NCBI GenBank assembly: GCA_964473255.1
Contig: CAYYOT010000003.1
Span: forward strand, 1-64,000
Length of the DNA stretch: 64,000 bases
Source of the DNA: Kuafuiihalomonas sp964473255
GTDB taxonomy: Bacteria; Myxococcota; Kuafuiibacteriia; Kuafuiibacteriales; Kuafuiibacteriaceae
Direction: 5' to 3'
In this document: positions 50,382-58,471 of the stretch, in pieces
Position numbering within the stretch: position 1 is the first letter of the stretch
Layout of the letters: every line of letters starts with the position of its first letter
Notes under the pieces: model-generated
Seen by the model: the letters and a program-made list of their open reading frames with translations, nothing else
Database searches by the model: none
What the model was told of the DNA's origin: nothing
Position numbers and translations under genes: made by a program

Positions 50382-51620
50382 TCAGGGCGGCTGGGCCTTG
50401 TCGACATAGGTGGCGAAGAACGTCTCCAGACTGCGGCCGGATACTTCTTCCGCCGCCGCTCGAAGCCCGCTGGTGGTGATGGGAACGTCTTCGCGGATCA
50501 GTCGCCGAACCACGAGGTCCAAATAGGCGCGGTCGTCGGTCTGATCGCGGATGATCTGATCCAGGCGGGCCAGGACGGCGACGGCGCGAGCGGTGACGGC
50601 GCCCCGGCTATCCCCCGTGGCCAGACTCGCGACCTTGTTCCCCCGGCGCCGCAGGTCTCGATGGGTGCGGCGTCGTTCTTCGCCGCTCATACCGCCGCTC
50701 CGATACAGGACCTCGATGGCGTAGTACTCGGCCAGGCCTTCGACGATCCAGTCTCCCCCCGGTCCCGACTTTGCTCCCATGAAGACGTGGGCCAGCTCGT
50801 GAAGGAGCGGGCTCGTGCCGTCGTCGTCGACCAAGGGGCGGTCGCGGTGGACGAAAAGCGACTCCTGGCCGGAGAGCCCCCCCCGCCACATCGGGTCCCC
50901 GGCTCCGACGATGACGATCCGCGGAGGGAGCGCTCCCAAGACCGACTCGAAAGCGGGCAGGGTCCAGCGCAGAAACGACCGGACTTCCATCAAGGCGAGG
51001 CCCAGGCGCCGGGTCGTGCAAAGGACGACCTCCGTCGTCGAGATCTCGGCGACCTCGGTTTTCAGGCGCCCGGCCATCATCCATCCCGAGGGTCGAAGAA
51101 AGAAGCGACGGTCGTCGCGCAGCACGCGTCGGCCGTTGGTCTCCACCGGGTGGCGGCTCACCAGCTTCCATCGCTTGGGGAGGACGAATCGTGCTTCCCC
51201 GGTCGAGGTGCTTCCGCCGACGAAGCGTGACGCGGCTGGGGGCACCAGGTCGGAGCCGCGAAACAGCGCCCAGTTCGTGCCCATCCGGGCGTCGTAGCTC
51301 ACCGCATCTCGGAGGTGATCGAGTCGGCTCGTCCATCGCAGCCGGCCGCCCTGCGCGGGAACGTTCCAGGTTACGTATTCGTCACCTTCGGTCTCGATGA
51401 CGCCATCCCCACGAAAGCTCGAATGCTGGTCCGGATCGATGTGAAAACGCAGGAGCGAGATGCCGGGCCGGTCCTGCTGCACCCGCAGCTCCACCGTCGC
51501 CGCCCGCTCCGCGGTCTTCAGACGCACATCGTAGGCGAAGTGAACAGCCGTCGCCTCGGTGGTTCCGCTGGGACCGACTACCTGCGCGAGCGCCAGCCAA
51601 AGCCAAACCGGCGAACTCAT
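50382..51620 (-). CDS. Exported gluzincin metallopeptidase (HELAH)
   Basis: A 412-residue predicted exported protease. A short hydrophobic N-terminus (SSPVWLWLALAQ) acts as signal. The zinc site is HELAH (His274, Glu275, His278) with the third ligand Glu297 in VEGLAEYYA, the M1/M61-like gluzincin arrangement. The N-terminal half is beta-rich, like the leading domains of aminopeptidase N. Start ATG 51620 overlaps the stop of the ATP-grasp gene (ATGA); GTG 51629 would add three residues. It is the last gene of the four-gene operon that begins at 55328. Its substrate may be the product modified by the ligase, which is inference. Confidence 0.8.
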   Translation of the reverse strand: MSSPVWLWLALAQVVGPSGTTEATAVHFAYDVRLKTAERAATVELRVQQDRPGISLLRFHIDPDQHSSFRGDGVIETEGDEYVTWNVPAQGGRLRWTSRLDHLRDAVSYDARMGTNWALFRGSDLVPPAASRFVGGSTSTGEARFVLPKRWKLVSRHPVETNGRRVLRDDRRFFLRPSGWMMAGRLKTEVAEISTTEVVLCTTRRLGLALMEVRSFLRWTLPAFESVLGALPPRIVIVGAGDPMWRGGLSGQESLFVHRDRPLVDDDGTSPLLHELAHVFMGAKSGPGGDWIVEGLAEYYAIEVLYRSGGMSGEERRRTHRDLRRRGNKVASLATGDSRGAVTARAVAVLARLDQIIRDQTDDRAYLDLVVRRLIREDVPITTSGLRAAAEEVSGRSLETFFATYVDKAQPP

Positions 51621-52561
51621 GAGCCCCACGCCCTCGCGAGTTCCCTCGATATTTCGAGACGCTCGGCGACCTCGCGTTTGTCATCGCCCAGCCGGTCGAC
51701 CGACGCGATCCGCGGGAGGAGCCCGGCCTGATTGCACAGCTGGATGGCCAGCCCCGGGCGCGCGTTCATTTCCAGGACGACCGGACCCAGTTCGGCGTCG
51801 ATTACGACGTCGACGCCGAGATAGCCCATCTCCGTCCGATCGGACGCGGCCACCGCGATCTCGACCGTCCGCTCGAACTCCGGGATGCGCCGTCCCGGCA
51901 GGCGGGCACCAGTATCGGGATGATCGGTGATGGTACGATTTCGGACGATGGCCGAACGCATGCGACCGGCGGCCAGATCGATGCCGACGCCGACCGCGCC
52001 TTGATGAAGGTTGGCTCGTCCGGCCGAAGCGCGCGTGGGCAAGCGGACCATGCCCATGATCGGGCAGCCTCGGTACACGATGATGCGAACATCGGGTACG
52101 CCTTGGTAGACCACGGGGGCGAGGTCGGGGTGCACCCGCAGCCGCTCCTCGACCATGGCCATGTCGGCTTGTCCACCCAGGGCGTACAGACCCGAGATGA
52201 TCCCCGAGGCGTGATACTGGACGTCGCTGCGCGACAATCGCCGACCGCCGCTTCTTTGATACACGGCGCCCTCGTGGCTCAGGATCACCATGATCCCGTT
52301 GCCCATCGCCCCGCGCGCCGGTTTCAGGACGAAATCGTCGAGCTCCTCCAGGCGGGTCATCAGGGCACCGAGCTCGAAATGGTGCTCGGCTTTTGCGAGC
52401 AGGCGCGGGACGGGGATGCCGGCGGCCGAGCACATGGCTTTGGTCTGCAGCTTGTTGTCGACCAGCGGATAGAGCTTTCGTCGATTCCACTTCGAGGTGA
52501 AATCGATGTTGCGCCGATTGATCCCGAGGATGCCCCGTTCGTGCAAGCGAGCAAAGATCAC
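51617..52561 (-). CDS. Alpha-L-glutamate ligase-like ATP-grasp protein (TIGR02291 type)
   Basis: A 314-residue ATP-grasp protein. It begins with LGINRRNIDF and has the ATP-binding segments DFVLKPARGAMGNGI, VYQGVPDVRIIVYRGCPIMG and VVLEMNARPGLAIQLCNQAG, the last containing the metal-binding Glu and Asn. The family is related to RimK, which adds glutamate to proteins or small molecules. GTG 52561 overlaps the stop of the upstream 7TM gene (GTGA). In Pseudomonas and relatives this gene is found beside the same 7TM protein and an AstE-like protein, and often beside a retropepsin-like protease. Donor amino acid and acceptor are unknown. Confidence 0.82.
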   Translation of the reverse strand: MIFARLHERGILGINRRNIDFTSKWNRRKLYPLVDNKLQTKAMCSAAGIPVPRLLAKAEHHFELGALMTRLEELDDFVLKPARGAMGNGIMVILSHEGAVYQRSGGRRLSRSDVQYHASGIISGLYALGGQADMAMVEERLRVHPDLAPVVYQGVPDVRIIVYRGCPIMGMVRLPTRASAGRANLHQGAVGVGIDLAAGRMRSAIVRNRTITDHPDTGARLPGRRIPEFERTVEIAVAASDRTEMGYLGVDVVIDAELGPVVLEMNARPGLAIQLCNQAGLLPRIASVDRLGDDKREVAERLEISRELARAWGS

Positions 52562-54186
52562 GGCTTGGAGCTCTCCGGCGGTGTCGGCTCGAAGTCTTCC
52601 ATGGGATGGGTCTCCGTCGTTCCGCCGCGGACGGTCAGCATTCGGAAGCGAATGAGGTCGGTGACCCGAAAGCCCATGTATCCGCCGATGAATACGAGCA
52701 AGCCCATGATGACAAGGACGAGCTCGGGAAAGCCGAACATCACGTGCTCCGCGCGGGTGCTGCGAAAGAGTGGATAGGAGCAGACCGCGACCACGACCGA
52801 CACGAGAAAGCGACTCAGAGCCTCGGTGAGCCCTTCCTCCGCCGTGACGAGGTGGAAGCGTTCGATCATCATCGTCAAAACGACGATGGGAAAGACCACG
52901 CCAGCGAAGAAATCGCGTCGTCCCACGCTGTCGCCCAAGAGGGCGAGACCCGCGACGCAGATGATGGTCAAACACAGCAGGAAGCTCACGCGGGGAACGA
53001 CAAGCAGTCGCAGCCCATCCAAGAAGCGACGGGTCGCTACACCGATCACGAGCACCGTACCCAGCATCGACAAGCCGAACACCAGCTGCGTCTCGCGGAG
53101 GGCCAAACCGAGCAAAATCGGCATGAAGGTTCCGAACGTGCGGACCCCGATGAAGTTGCGGAAGATCGAAACGATGATGGCTCCCAGCGGAATCAGAAGA
53201 AGGAGACGGAGCGCTTTTTGGGCGGGCAGCGGCAGCCGGTACAGCGACAGCGACGCGAACACCACATTCTCGGGGATCATCATGTTCGCCAGCTCTTGGG
53301 GTCCGAGCCGCTCTTTCAGCGAGTAGAAGCGAACGTCGACTGCATCGACGTTGAACGCCTCGACGATGTCGCCGGGCTCGTAGCGGAGGGCCAACAGGTT
53401 GTTGGAGCGCTCACCGAACAGGCGTGCCGACGTGGAAACCGGAATCCACTCGCCGGCCAGCCAGACTTCGATCCACTGCACGAGATCAGGCTCCTCGTCC
53501 TCGACGAGCTCCAGTCCGCTGACCATTCGCGCCGGAATCCCGACGTTGCGGAGGAGCGTCGTGAGCAGCTTCGTCCTCCCCAGGCGGCTGCCCTCGCGCT
53601 CGACCAAGGTGAGAATGGCGTCGGATGGTCCATTGCGGACTTTGGCGATCCGATGGTCGACGAAAGCAAAGACGGTTCGGACTCGTCCCGATGGGTCGTC
53701 GGTCGGAGGCAGAGCCAGCCCCTCCACGACGGTTTGCACGCGGGGTGACTCGGCGGGAAACTCGGCGGTCGAGGCGAGGTAGCGTTCGGCCACGTCGGGC
53801 GGCACCGGGTTCGGCGTGGGCGCAACCGGGAGCTCGTAGGTCGCGCCGCTCAGGCGGGCCCGGAACGAGTAGATGACGCGGTGAATGCCGTCCAGTTCCC
53901 CGGACCACACCCCGAGGCGACCGGGCCCCTCGTTGTCGATGGATAGGTTGAGACCGTCCGACGACGTCGTTTCGTCGAATACGACTTGGTGGAGGTCGTT
54001 GCTGGGGAGCGCCGCCTGGACCGCGCCGGCGCCCGCACCGCGGGCGTTGATCTGAACCTCCACCTGCCACACGCCCTCGGGGTTGGAGGGGACCAACGGC
54101 AGGTTGAGTCCGAAGTACTTGTACGCAAAAAGCCCCCCTCCGACGAGAACCAGCGCGCTGCCGACGATGAGCACGGGCCGATTCAT
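52558..54186 (-). CDS. Inactive transglutaminase fused to seven-helix membrane domain (UUP1 type)
   Basis: A 542-residue membrane protein. An N-terminal helix (about 5-27) is followed by a periplasmic domain with a transglutaminase-like part at about 170-290, then seven hydrophobic helices from about 328 to 510. The transglutaminase triad is degenerate: the Cys position falls in EREGSRLGRT, the His in LVQWIEVW, and the Asp is lost in WIPVSTSA. Such proteins are known as Transglut_i_TM / 7TM_transglut. The domain may recognise a peptide in the periplasm for the cytosolic ligase. The ATG shares one base with the AstE-like stop; the ligase start overlaps its stop. Confidence 0.85.
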   Translation of the reverse strand: MNRPVLIVGSALVLVGGGLFAYKYFGLNLPLVPSNPEGVWQVEVQINARGAGAGAVQAALPSNDLHQVVFDETTSSDGLNLSIDNEGPGRLGVWSGELDGIHRVIYSFRARLSGATYELPVAPTPNPVPPDVAERYLASTAEFPAESPRVQTVVEGLALPPTDDPSGRVRTVFAFVDHRIAKVRNGPSDAILTLVEREGSRLGRTKLLTTLLRNVGIPARMVSGLELVEDEEPDLVQWIEVWLAGEWIPVSTSARLFGERSNNLLALRYEPGDIVEAFNVDAVDVRFYSLKERLGPQELANMMIPENVVFASLSLYRLPLPAQKALRLLLLIPLGAIIVSIFRNFIGVRTFGTFMPILLGLALRETQLVFGLSMLGTVLVIGVATRRFLDGLRLLVVPRVSFLLCLTIICVAGLALLGDSVGRRDFFAGVVFPIVVLTMMIERFHLVTAEEGLTEALSRFLVSVVVAVCSYPLFRSTRAEHVMFGFPELVLVIMGLLVFIGGYMGFRVTDLIRFRMLTVRGGTTETHPMEDFEPTPPESSKP

Positions 54187-55328
54187 CAGAGCTCTTCGCC
54201 TTCCGAGTGTTCGGCTGCCGGGTCGTCGGTTTCGTCGACCGGAATGCTCTCCGTGGGATCGAAGCCGACGTGATACGCGGGAAAGCCGGGCAGGACGAGC
54301 TGTGGTTCGGACAGGCCGATGACCAGACCGCTGCGGGTCGCGACGATTTCGTAGCTCGTTTCGTCGAACGGTGACTGGACGACGCCGAGGATCTGGCCTT
54401 TCTCCACCGAATCGCCGAGCTGCACGCGGTTGGTCAAAATACCGCCGCGGTCCACTCGGATCCATCGCGACTGCAGGATGACCTCCGGGAGTTCGTCTGG
54501 ATACGGCGGCAGCGTGAAGCGTCCCGACCTATCGGCCAGCGACGTCGTGACGTCGTGAACGACCCCTTCGATCACATCGAGCTGAAAGCGCATGGCCTCG
54601 CCGGCCTCGTAGGTTACGGCCGCCAGGCCGATCTCGTTCAAGGCTCGGCGCAGCATTCCGTCGCTTCCGTTCGAATGAACGATCATGGGGGGTGTCATGC
54701 GAAACGCGAGCTCCAGCGATGGGAGGTGCTCCGTATCGACCCGCACTTGCGGGAAGTTCGACCGGCGCGCCGAACCGGTGTGGAAGTCGATCGCTTGGTC
54801 GCACCACTGCTCGAGGAACGTGAAAACGCGGTACGCGACCCGAGATGCCGCGCTGCCCTTTCGTCGCCCGGGAAAATGCCGATTGAGGTCGCGGCGGTCG
54901 GGTAGGTCCCTCTCGCCCCGCCGAAACCCGTGGAGATTGACGACCGGAAGCCCGACGACCATCCCGCTGAGGCGGTCCGGGTCGAGTCGAGCCAAGACCC
55001 GGCGGACGGTCTCGATCCCGTTCAGCTCGTCCCCGTGCGTGCCGCCGGTCAGGCACACCGTGGGACCGGGCTGGTGTCCGCGCACCATCAAGACGGGAAT
55101 CGCCAGGCGCTGACCCGAATAGGAGGCGCTCGTCACCAGCTCGGCGGCACCTCGGGTGCCCGTAGAGAGCTTGGTGCCCTGGATCTTCACCGGGCCCCAG
55201 GGCGGTAACAGGGGTTTTTGCGGGCCTCCGGCCGGAGGCTCGGCGACCGCGCTCTTCTCGGGTCCAGCGGCCGCCAGCGCAACGCCGCCGGACATGAGGA
55301 CAATCAGGGGGATCACTACGCTCCGCAT
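54186..55328 (-). CDS. Exported AstE/AspA-like metallohydrolase (M14-related)
   Basis: A 380-residue exported hydrolase of the succinylglutamate desuccinylase/aspartoacylase type, related to M14 carboxypeptidases. The signal peptide is SVVIPLIVLMSGGVALAA. Zinc ligands are visible: His98 and Glu101 in GGTHGDE and His183 in DFHTGS; Glu241 in VTYEAGE is the catalytic acid. The C-terminal about 100 residues (from LQSRWIRVDRGG) form a beta-barrel domain also seen in the family. It opens the four-gene operon. The family hydrolyses amide bonds of acylated amino acids; here it probably acts on peptide or amino-acid conjugates in the periplasm. It is divergent from the DksA-like gene. Confidence 0.88.
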   Translation of the reverse strand: MRSVVIPLIVLMSGGVALAAAGPEKSAVAEPPAGGPQKPLLPPWGPVKIQGTKLSTGTRGAAELVTSASYSGQRLAIPVLMVRGHQPGPTVCLTGGTHGDELNGIETVRRVLARLDPDRLSGMVVGLPVVNLHGFRRGERDLPDRRDLNRHFPGRRKGSAASRVAYRVFTFLEQWCDQAIDFHTGSARRSNFPQVRVDTEHLPSLELAFRMTPPMIVHSNGSDGMLRRALNEIGLAAVTYEAGEAMRFQLDVIEGVVHDVTTSLADRSGRFTLPPYPDELPEVILQSRWIRVDRGGILTNRVQLGDSVEKGQILGVVQSPFDETSYEIVATRSGLVIGLSEPQLVLPGFPAYHVGFDPTESIPVDETDDPAAEHSEGEEL

Positions 55329-55443
55329 GCGGTCGAGGTCGGTCCAGGCACCGTCCAGCGGCCCCGAGTGTGCCCCAGGTCCGAGCCCGATCCGAGTCTC
55401 ATCTTGCGATCGATAGCCGCGGCGGGTGTTCGGGTAACCTCGC

Positions 55444-55472
55444 TTGGATACGACGGAATTCGATGCTATATC
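55444..55472 (+). promoter_or_regulatory. Predicted sigma70-type promoter of the DksA-like gene
   Basis: TTGGAT (55444-55449) and TATATC (55467-55472) are separated by 17 bases. Transcription would begin near 55479, leaving a leader of about 18 bases before the ATG at 55497. The hexamers match the consensus at four of six positions each. The nearby region has no other obvious promoter for this gene. Confidence 0.45.
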
Positions 55473-55496
55473 CCCCGTCCCTCGCGGGAACCGCCG

Positions 55497-55898
55497 ATGA
55501 CTACCCGAACGCGTCGTTCTGAAAAGGAAAAACCGCTCACCAAGAAGGAGCTCGAGTACTTCAAGAACAAACTCCTCGGCCTCCAGGAAGAAGTTCGCTC
55601 GCGGGTTCGCGACCGGGCGAGCACCGCCCGTATCGATGAGAACGACCTGATCGAGGAGATGGACCAGGCCAATCGCGCGACCGAGGAAGCTTTCAACATG
55701 CGGCTGCTCGACAAGGAAGTGAAGCTCCTCCGCGAGATCGAGGGCGCCCTCGCGAAGTTCGACGAGGGCACGTACGGGATCTGTGAGGGCACCGAGGAGC
55801 CGATCGAACGTCGCCGCCTGGAAGCCCGACCCTGGACTCGGTACTCGGTCGCTTACAAAGAGCAGCTCGAACGCGAGAAGAAGGGCCGCGCCCGCTAG
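55497..55898 (+). CDS. DksA/TraR-family regulator with incomplete zinc finger
   Basis: A 133-residue protein. A coiled-coil of about 75 residues (KELEYFKNKLLGLQEEV onward) is followed by the DksA-type finger region, YGICEGTEEPIERRRLEARP. Only one cysteine of the usual four remains: the pattern is CxxT then SxxA. This resembles the zinc-independent DksA2 form rather than the C4 type, and is common in delta-type bacteria. DksA proteins enter the RNA polymerase secondary channel and act with ppGpp. The conserved acidic tip of the coiled coil (DENDLIEEMDQANRA) is present. The 3' end overlaps the convergent histidine-kinase gene by four bases. Confidence 0.85.
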   Translation: MTTRTRRSEKEKPLTKKELEYFKNKLLGLQEEVRSRVRDRASTARIDENDLIEEMDQANRATEEAFNMRLLDKEVKLLREIEGALAKFDEGTYGICEGTEEPIERRRLEARPWTRYSVAYKEQLEREKKGRAR

Positions 55899-57175
55899 CC
55901 CGGTCCTGCGATGCCTCGAGGCACGGTCGGCCGCAGCGGATCCTCCGGTCCTCGGCGAGGAAGCCTCATGCGGATGACGAGTCCGTGGGGCGATGCCAGT
56001 CGGGCTTCGACCTTGCCTTCGTGGAGCTCGGCAATCTGTCGGGCGATCATGAGGCCCAGGCCCCAGCCGGTCGCCTGCCTCCGATTGCGGCCACGGAAGA
56101 ACGGTTCGAAGAGTTGGTCCAGCTCGCCGGGTTCCACCCCCGGCCCTCGATCCTCGACCTCCAGTCCGTCGGCCAGATGCCGAACCGTCGCCTGCGAGTC
56201 CGCCGGGGCGTACTTCTCGGCGTTCTGAACCAGATTCTTGAGCAAGCGCTTCAGCTGGGTGCGGTCACCCTGCACCGTGGTCGGCGCTCCCTCGACGTTC
56301 CACGTCAGGCGTCCACTGGATGTCTCGGCCAAGACTTCTTCCACCAGTTCCCCGAGGGGCACGGGGCGCAGGTCCACCGAGCGCTTTGAGAAGGACAGCC
56401 GAGAAAGGGTGAACAGCTCGTCGATCAGTCGGTCCAGCTCCTGAAGGTCGGCCTCCATGGCCGGTAGGCGTCCTGGTACCTCGGCTCGTTCTCGCATGAG
56501 CTCGAACTCCAAGCGCAGCCGGGCGAGCGGCGTTCGCAGCTCGTGGCTCATCCCCGCCATCAGCGTGCGCTCCGCGTCGAGCATGGCCTGCATGCGGTCC
56601 GCCATGCGATTGAATGCTCGGTGCGCTTCCCGCTGCTCGGGACTGCCCTCCGGCTCGAGACGGTGGCGAAGGTCGCCCTGCGCCATGCGCTCCATGCCGG
56701 TCAGGGTGGCCTTCAGGGGTCGGGTCAACCGGCCGGACAGCCACCAGGCGAAGGCGCCCAGCAGAGCGGCCAGTACGACCAGAGCCACGCCCAGCCGGCG
56801 CCCGACCGCACGGGCATCGAACCCGCGTCGGACCAGGAGCCACCCTCGGGAGAGCTCGGCCGCGGCCACGCCTTCGCCCCCCCGACACATCAAGAGCCGA
56901 CGCCCATCCACGACGGTTGGGCGGCAGCGTTTGTGAAGTCGGGGCGGTGGCCGGCGACGAAGGTCGAGGCGCAGCCCGAGGCGACGGGACAGCTCGCGGG
57001 GATCGCGACCCTGCTCGATCTCGTTGGCCACGAACGCGACCTGCTGTTCGTAGGCCGTGACGAGATGACGAAGGACCGGACCGTGCAGGGTTCGCGCGAC
57101 GATCGACCACGCCAAGAGCAACGCCAGGAGCACCACGCCGAACAGGAGCAGGGCGAGTCGCAGGCGCAGACTCAC
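55895..57175 (-). CDS. Sensor histidine kinase, CpxA-like
   Basis: A 426-residue inner-membrane kinase. Transmembrane helices at about 7-27 and 127-147 bracket a periplasmic domain of about 100 residues with two cysteines. A HAMP domain (about 147-198), the H-box MSHELRTPL (His211), the N-box LVQNAEKY and the G-boxes DRGPGV and GWGLGL follow. Its partner is the response regulator upstream; the two genes overlap by GTGA. The gene order with a Spy/CpxP-like gene argues that it senses envelope stress. The C-terminal 20 residues after the ATPase domain are basic and Pro-rich. Confidence 0.9.
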   Translation of the reverse strand: MSLRLRLALLLFGVVLLALLLAWSIVARTLHGPVLRHLVTAYEQQVAFVANEIEQGRDPRELSRRLGLRLDLRRRPPPRLHKRCRPTVVDGRRLLMCRGGEGVAAAELSRGWLLVRRGFDARAVGRRLGVALVVLAALLGAFAWWLSGRLTRPLKATLTGMERMAQGDLRHRLEPEGSPEQREAHRAFNRMADRMQAMLDAERTLMAGMSHELRTPLARLRLEFELMRERAEVPGRLPAMEADLQELDRLIDELFTLSRLSFSKRSVDLRPVPLGELVEEVLAETSSGRLTWNVEGAPTTVQGDRTQLKRLLKNLVQNAEKYAPADSQATVRHLADGLEVEDRGPGVEPGELDQLFEPFFRGRNRRQATGWGLGLMIARQIAELHEGKVEARLASPHGLVIRMRLPRRGPEDPLRPTVPRGIAGPG

Positions 57176-57882
57176 CCGGCGGGCTCCCGGGGCACGAAGT
57201 AGCCAACGCCTCGCACCGTCTTCACCAGGCGTGGCCGCCGGGGGTCGTCGCCGATCTTGCGCCGGATGTGGCTCACGTGGACGTCGATCGAGCGGTCGAA
57301 CGCCGCGAACTCGGCGCCTCGCGCCTCCTCCATGAGCCGCTCGCGGGGCACGACGCGGCCGGCGGCGGCTACGAGGGTCCGGAGAATGTCGAACTCGGTC
57401 GACGTCAGCTCGACCTCCACGCCGTCGAGATAGACGCCGCGCCGGGAGGGATCGACCCGCAAGCGCCCGGCCACGAGGCCGTCCTCCGCGTTCGAAGACG
57501 TGGCGCGCCGCAGCACGGCCTCGATGCGAGCGAGGAGTTCTCGGGGATTGAAGGGCTTGGGAAGATAGTCGTCGGCCCCGACCTCGAGACCGACGATCCG
57601 GTCCGTGTCCTCGCCTCGCGCGGTGAGCATGACGATCGGGAGTCGCGACGTGGCGCGGATGCGCCGGCAGACCTCGAGACCGTCGGCGCCGGGGAGCATC
57701 AGGTCCAAAACGACGAGGTCGAACGTCTCCTGCTGGAGACGTTCGAGCGCCGCCTCTCCCGACTCGACGGAGGCGACGGCGAAGCCGCGACCGCCGAGAT
57801 ACTCGGCCAGGAGTTCCCGGAGGCGCTCGTCGTCATCGACCACGAGCAGTCTCCGGGATGGCGAGGGGTCGGCCACGCTCAC
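57172..57882 (-). CDS. Response regulator of the OmpR family, CpxR-like
   Basis: A 236-residue two-component regulator. The receiver domain has the acidic triad VVDDDE, phospho-acceptor Asp60 in LVVLDLMLPG, and the Lys in DDYLPKPF. The C-terminal winged-helix domain ends with IDVHVSHIRRKIGDD and VRGVGYFVPRE, as in OmpR and CpxR. It is the second gene of the CpxP-regulator-kinase operon and overlaps both neighbours by four bases. A tandem GTGAA repeat upstream of the operon is a plausible binding site for it. Confidence 0.92.
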   Translation of the reverse strand: MSVADPSPSRRLLVVDDDERLRELLAEYLGGRGFAVASVESGEAALERLQQETFDLVVLDLMLPGADGLEVCRRIRATSRLPIVMLTARGEDTDRIVGLEVGADDYLPKPFNPRELLARIEAVLRRATSSNAEDGLVAGRLRVDPSRRGVYLDGVEVELTSTEFDILRTLVAAAGRVVPRERLMEEARGAEFAAFDRSIDVHVSHIRRKIGDDPRRPRLVKTVRGVGYFVPREPAG

Positions 57883-58331
57883 TCGGCCCAGCGCTGGCGC
57901 CGTCGCGACTCCGCTTGGTCCATCTTCTCGATCAGCGTCGCTCGCTGCTCATCGGTCAAGGTCGCGTGCAGCTGCAGCAGTCGGTCGATCATGGCGTGTC
58001 CCATCTTGGTCCTCGACTCTGCGATCTCATCCATGATCGCGTGGAGTCGGTCCTGATCGGGGTCGGGCTGGGACAGCTGAAGCTTGATCTCCTGCAACAG
58101 CCCCCGGTTCGACTCGTGCTGGGCCTTCATTTCGTCCCGAGCCTGCCGTCGCAGTCGGACCGCGAGCACCTCTTGGTCTTCGGTCAGGTCGAGGCTCGCG
58201 ATGAGGCGCTGAAGCGCCATCCCCGGCCCTCCACCTCCATGCGGACCACGTGCGTGGGCGACCAGGCCCAGCGCGACCAAAGCGGCGGCCAAGCCACCGG
58301 CGAGCGTTCCTCGGATGAGCAATGTTTTCAT
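57879..58331 (-). CDS. Spy/CpxP-like periplasmic protein
   Basis: A 150-residue exported protein. The signal peptide is LIRGTLAGGLAAALVALGLVAHA. The mature part is helical with a heavy charge and has two LTxxQ-type motifs: LDLTEDQEVLA and ATLTDEQRATL, the hallmark of the Spy/CpxP family. CpxP binds the kinase and inhibits it when the envelope is healthy, and helps protein folding. Start ATG 58331 has an AAAGGAG site at seven-base spacing. It is the first gene of the operon and overlaps the regulator start by four bases, so all three are made together. Confidence 0.87.
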   Translation of the reverse strand: MKTLLIRGTLAGGLAAALVALGLVAHARGPHGGGGPGMALQRLIASLDLTEDQEVLAVRLRRQARDEMKAQHESNRGLLQEIKLQLSQPDPDQDRLHAIMDEIAESRTKMGHAMIDRLLQLHATLTDEQRATLIEKMDQAESRRRQRWAE

Positions 58332-58396
58332 TATAGACTCCTTTCGAGACGATGTTTGCTTCGTCATGCACACAGCCTAAGCCCGGACGCCGTATC

Positions 58397-58416
58397 GTTG
58401 GACGAAGGCGTCCAAC
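58397..58416. repeat. Perfect inverted repeat in the Cpx-like operon leader
   Basis: GTTGGACG (58397-58404) and CGTCCAAC (58409-58416) are perfect 8-bp arms around AAGG. The hairpin lies 66 bases before the Spy/CpxP-like start, between it and the GTGAA repeat. No T-run follows on either strand. It could be an operator or leader structure. Confidence 0.5.
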
Positions 58417-58421
58417 CGTTC

Positions 58422-58436
58422 GTGAAGAACTGTGAA
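58422..58436 (+). promoter_or_regulatory. CpxR-box-like direct repeat (GTGAA-N5-GTGAA)
   Basis: Two identical GTGAA elements, at 58422-58426 and 58432-58436, are separated by five bases, giving a 10-base period. OmpR-family regulators such as CpxR bind tandem repeats of the type GTAAA-N5-GTAAA. The site lies 91 bases upstream of the CpxP-like start codon. Autoregulation of the operon by its own regulator is the inference. Confidence 0.5.
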
Positions 58437-58439
58437 GGT

Positions 58440-58471
58440 GCGGAGGGTGGGCTCACCCGCCCGCCCTCCGC
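58440..58471 (-). terminator. Strong hairpin at the end of the unknown gene, possible terminator
   Basis: GCGGAGGGTGGGC (58440-58452) pairs with GCCCGCCCTCCGC (58459-58471) over 13 bp with one G-T wobble and a 6-base loop. On the minus strand it encloses the TGA stop of the gene at 58453. There is no U-run after it, so it may stop transcription weakly, insulate the Cpx-like operon or protect mRNA. Confidence 0.45.

Noticed and set aside
58325..58331. TATAAT-like hexamer at the CpxP-like start
   Set aside because: It overlaps the start codon and follows the ribosome site, so it cannot be the promoter of this gene.
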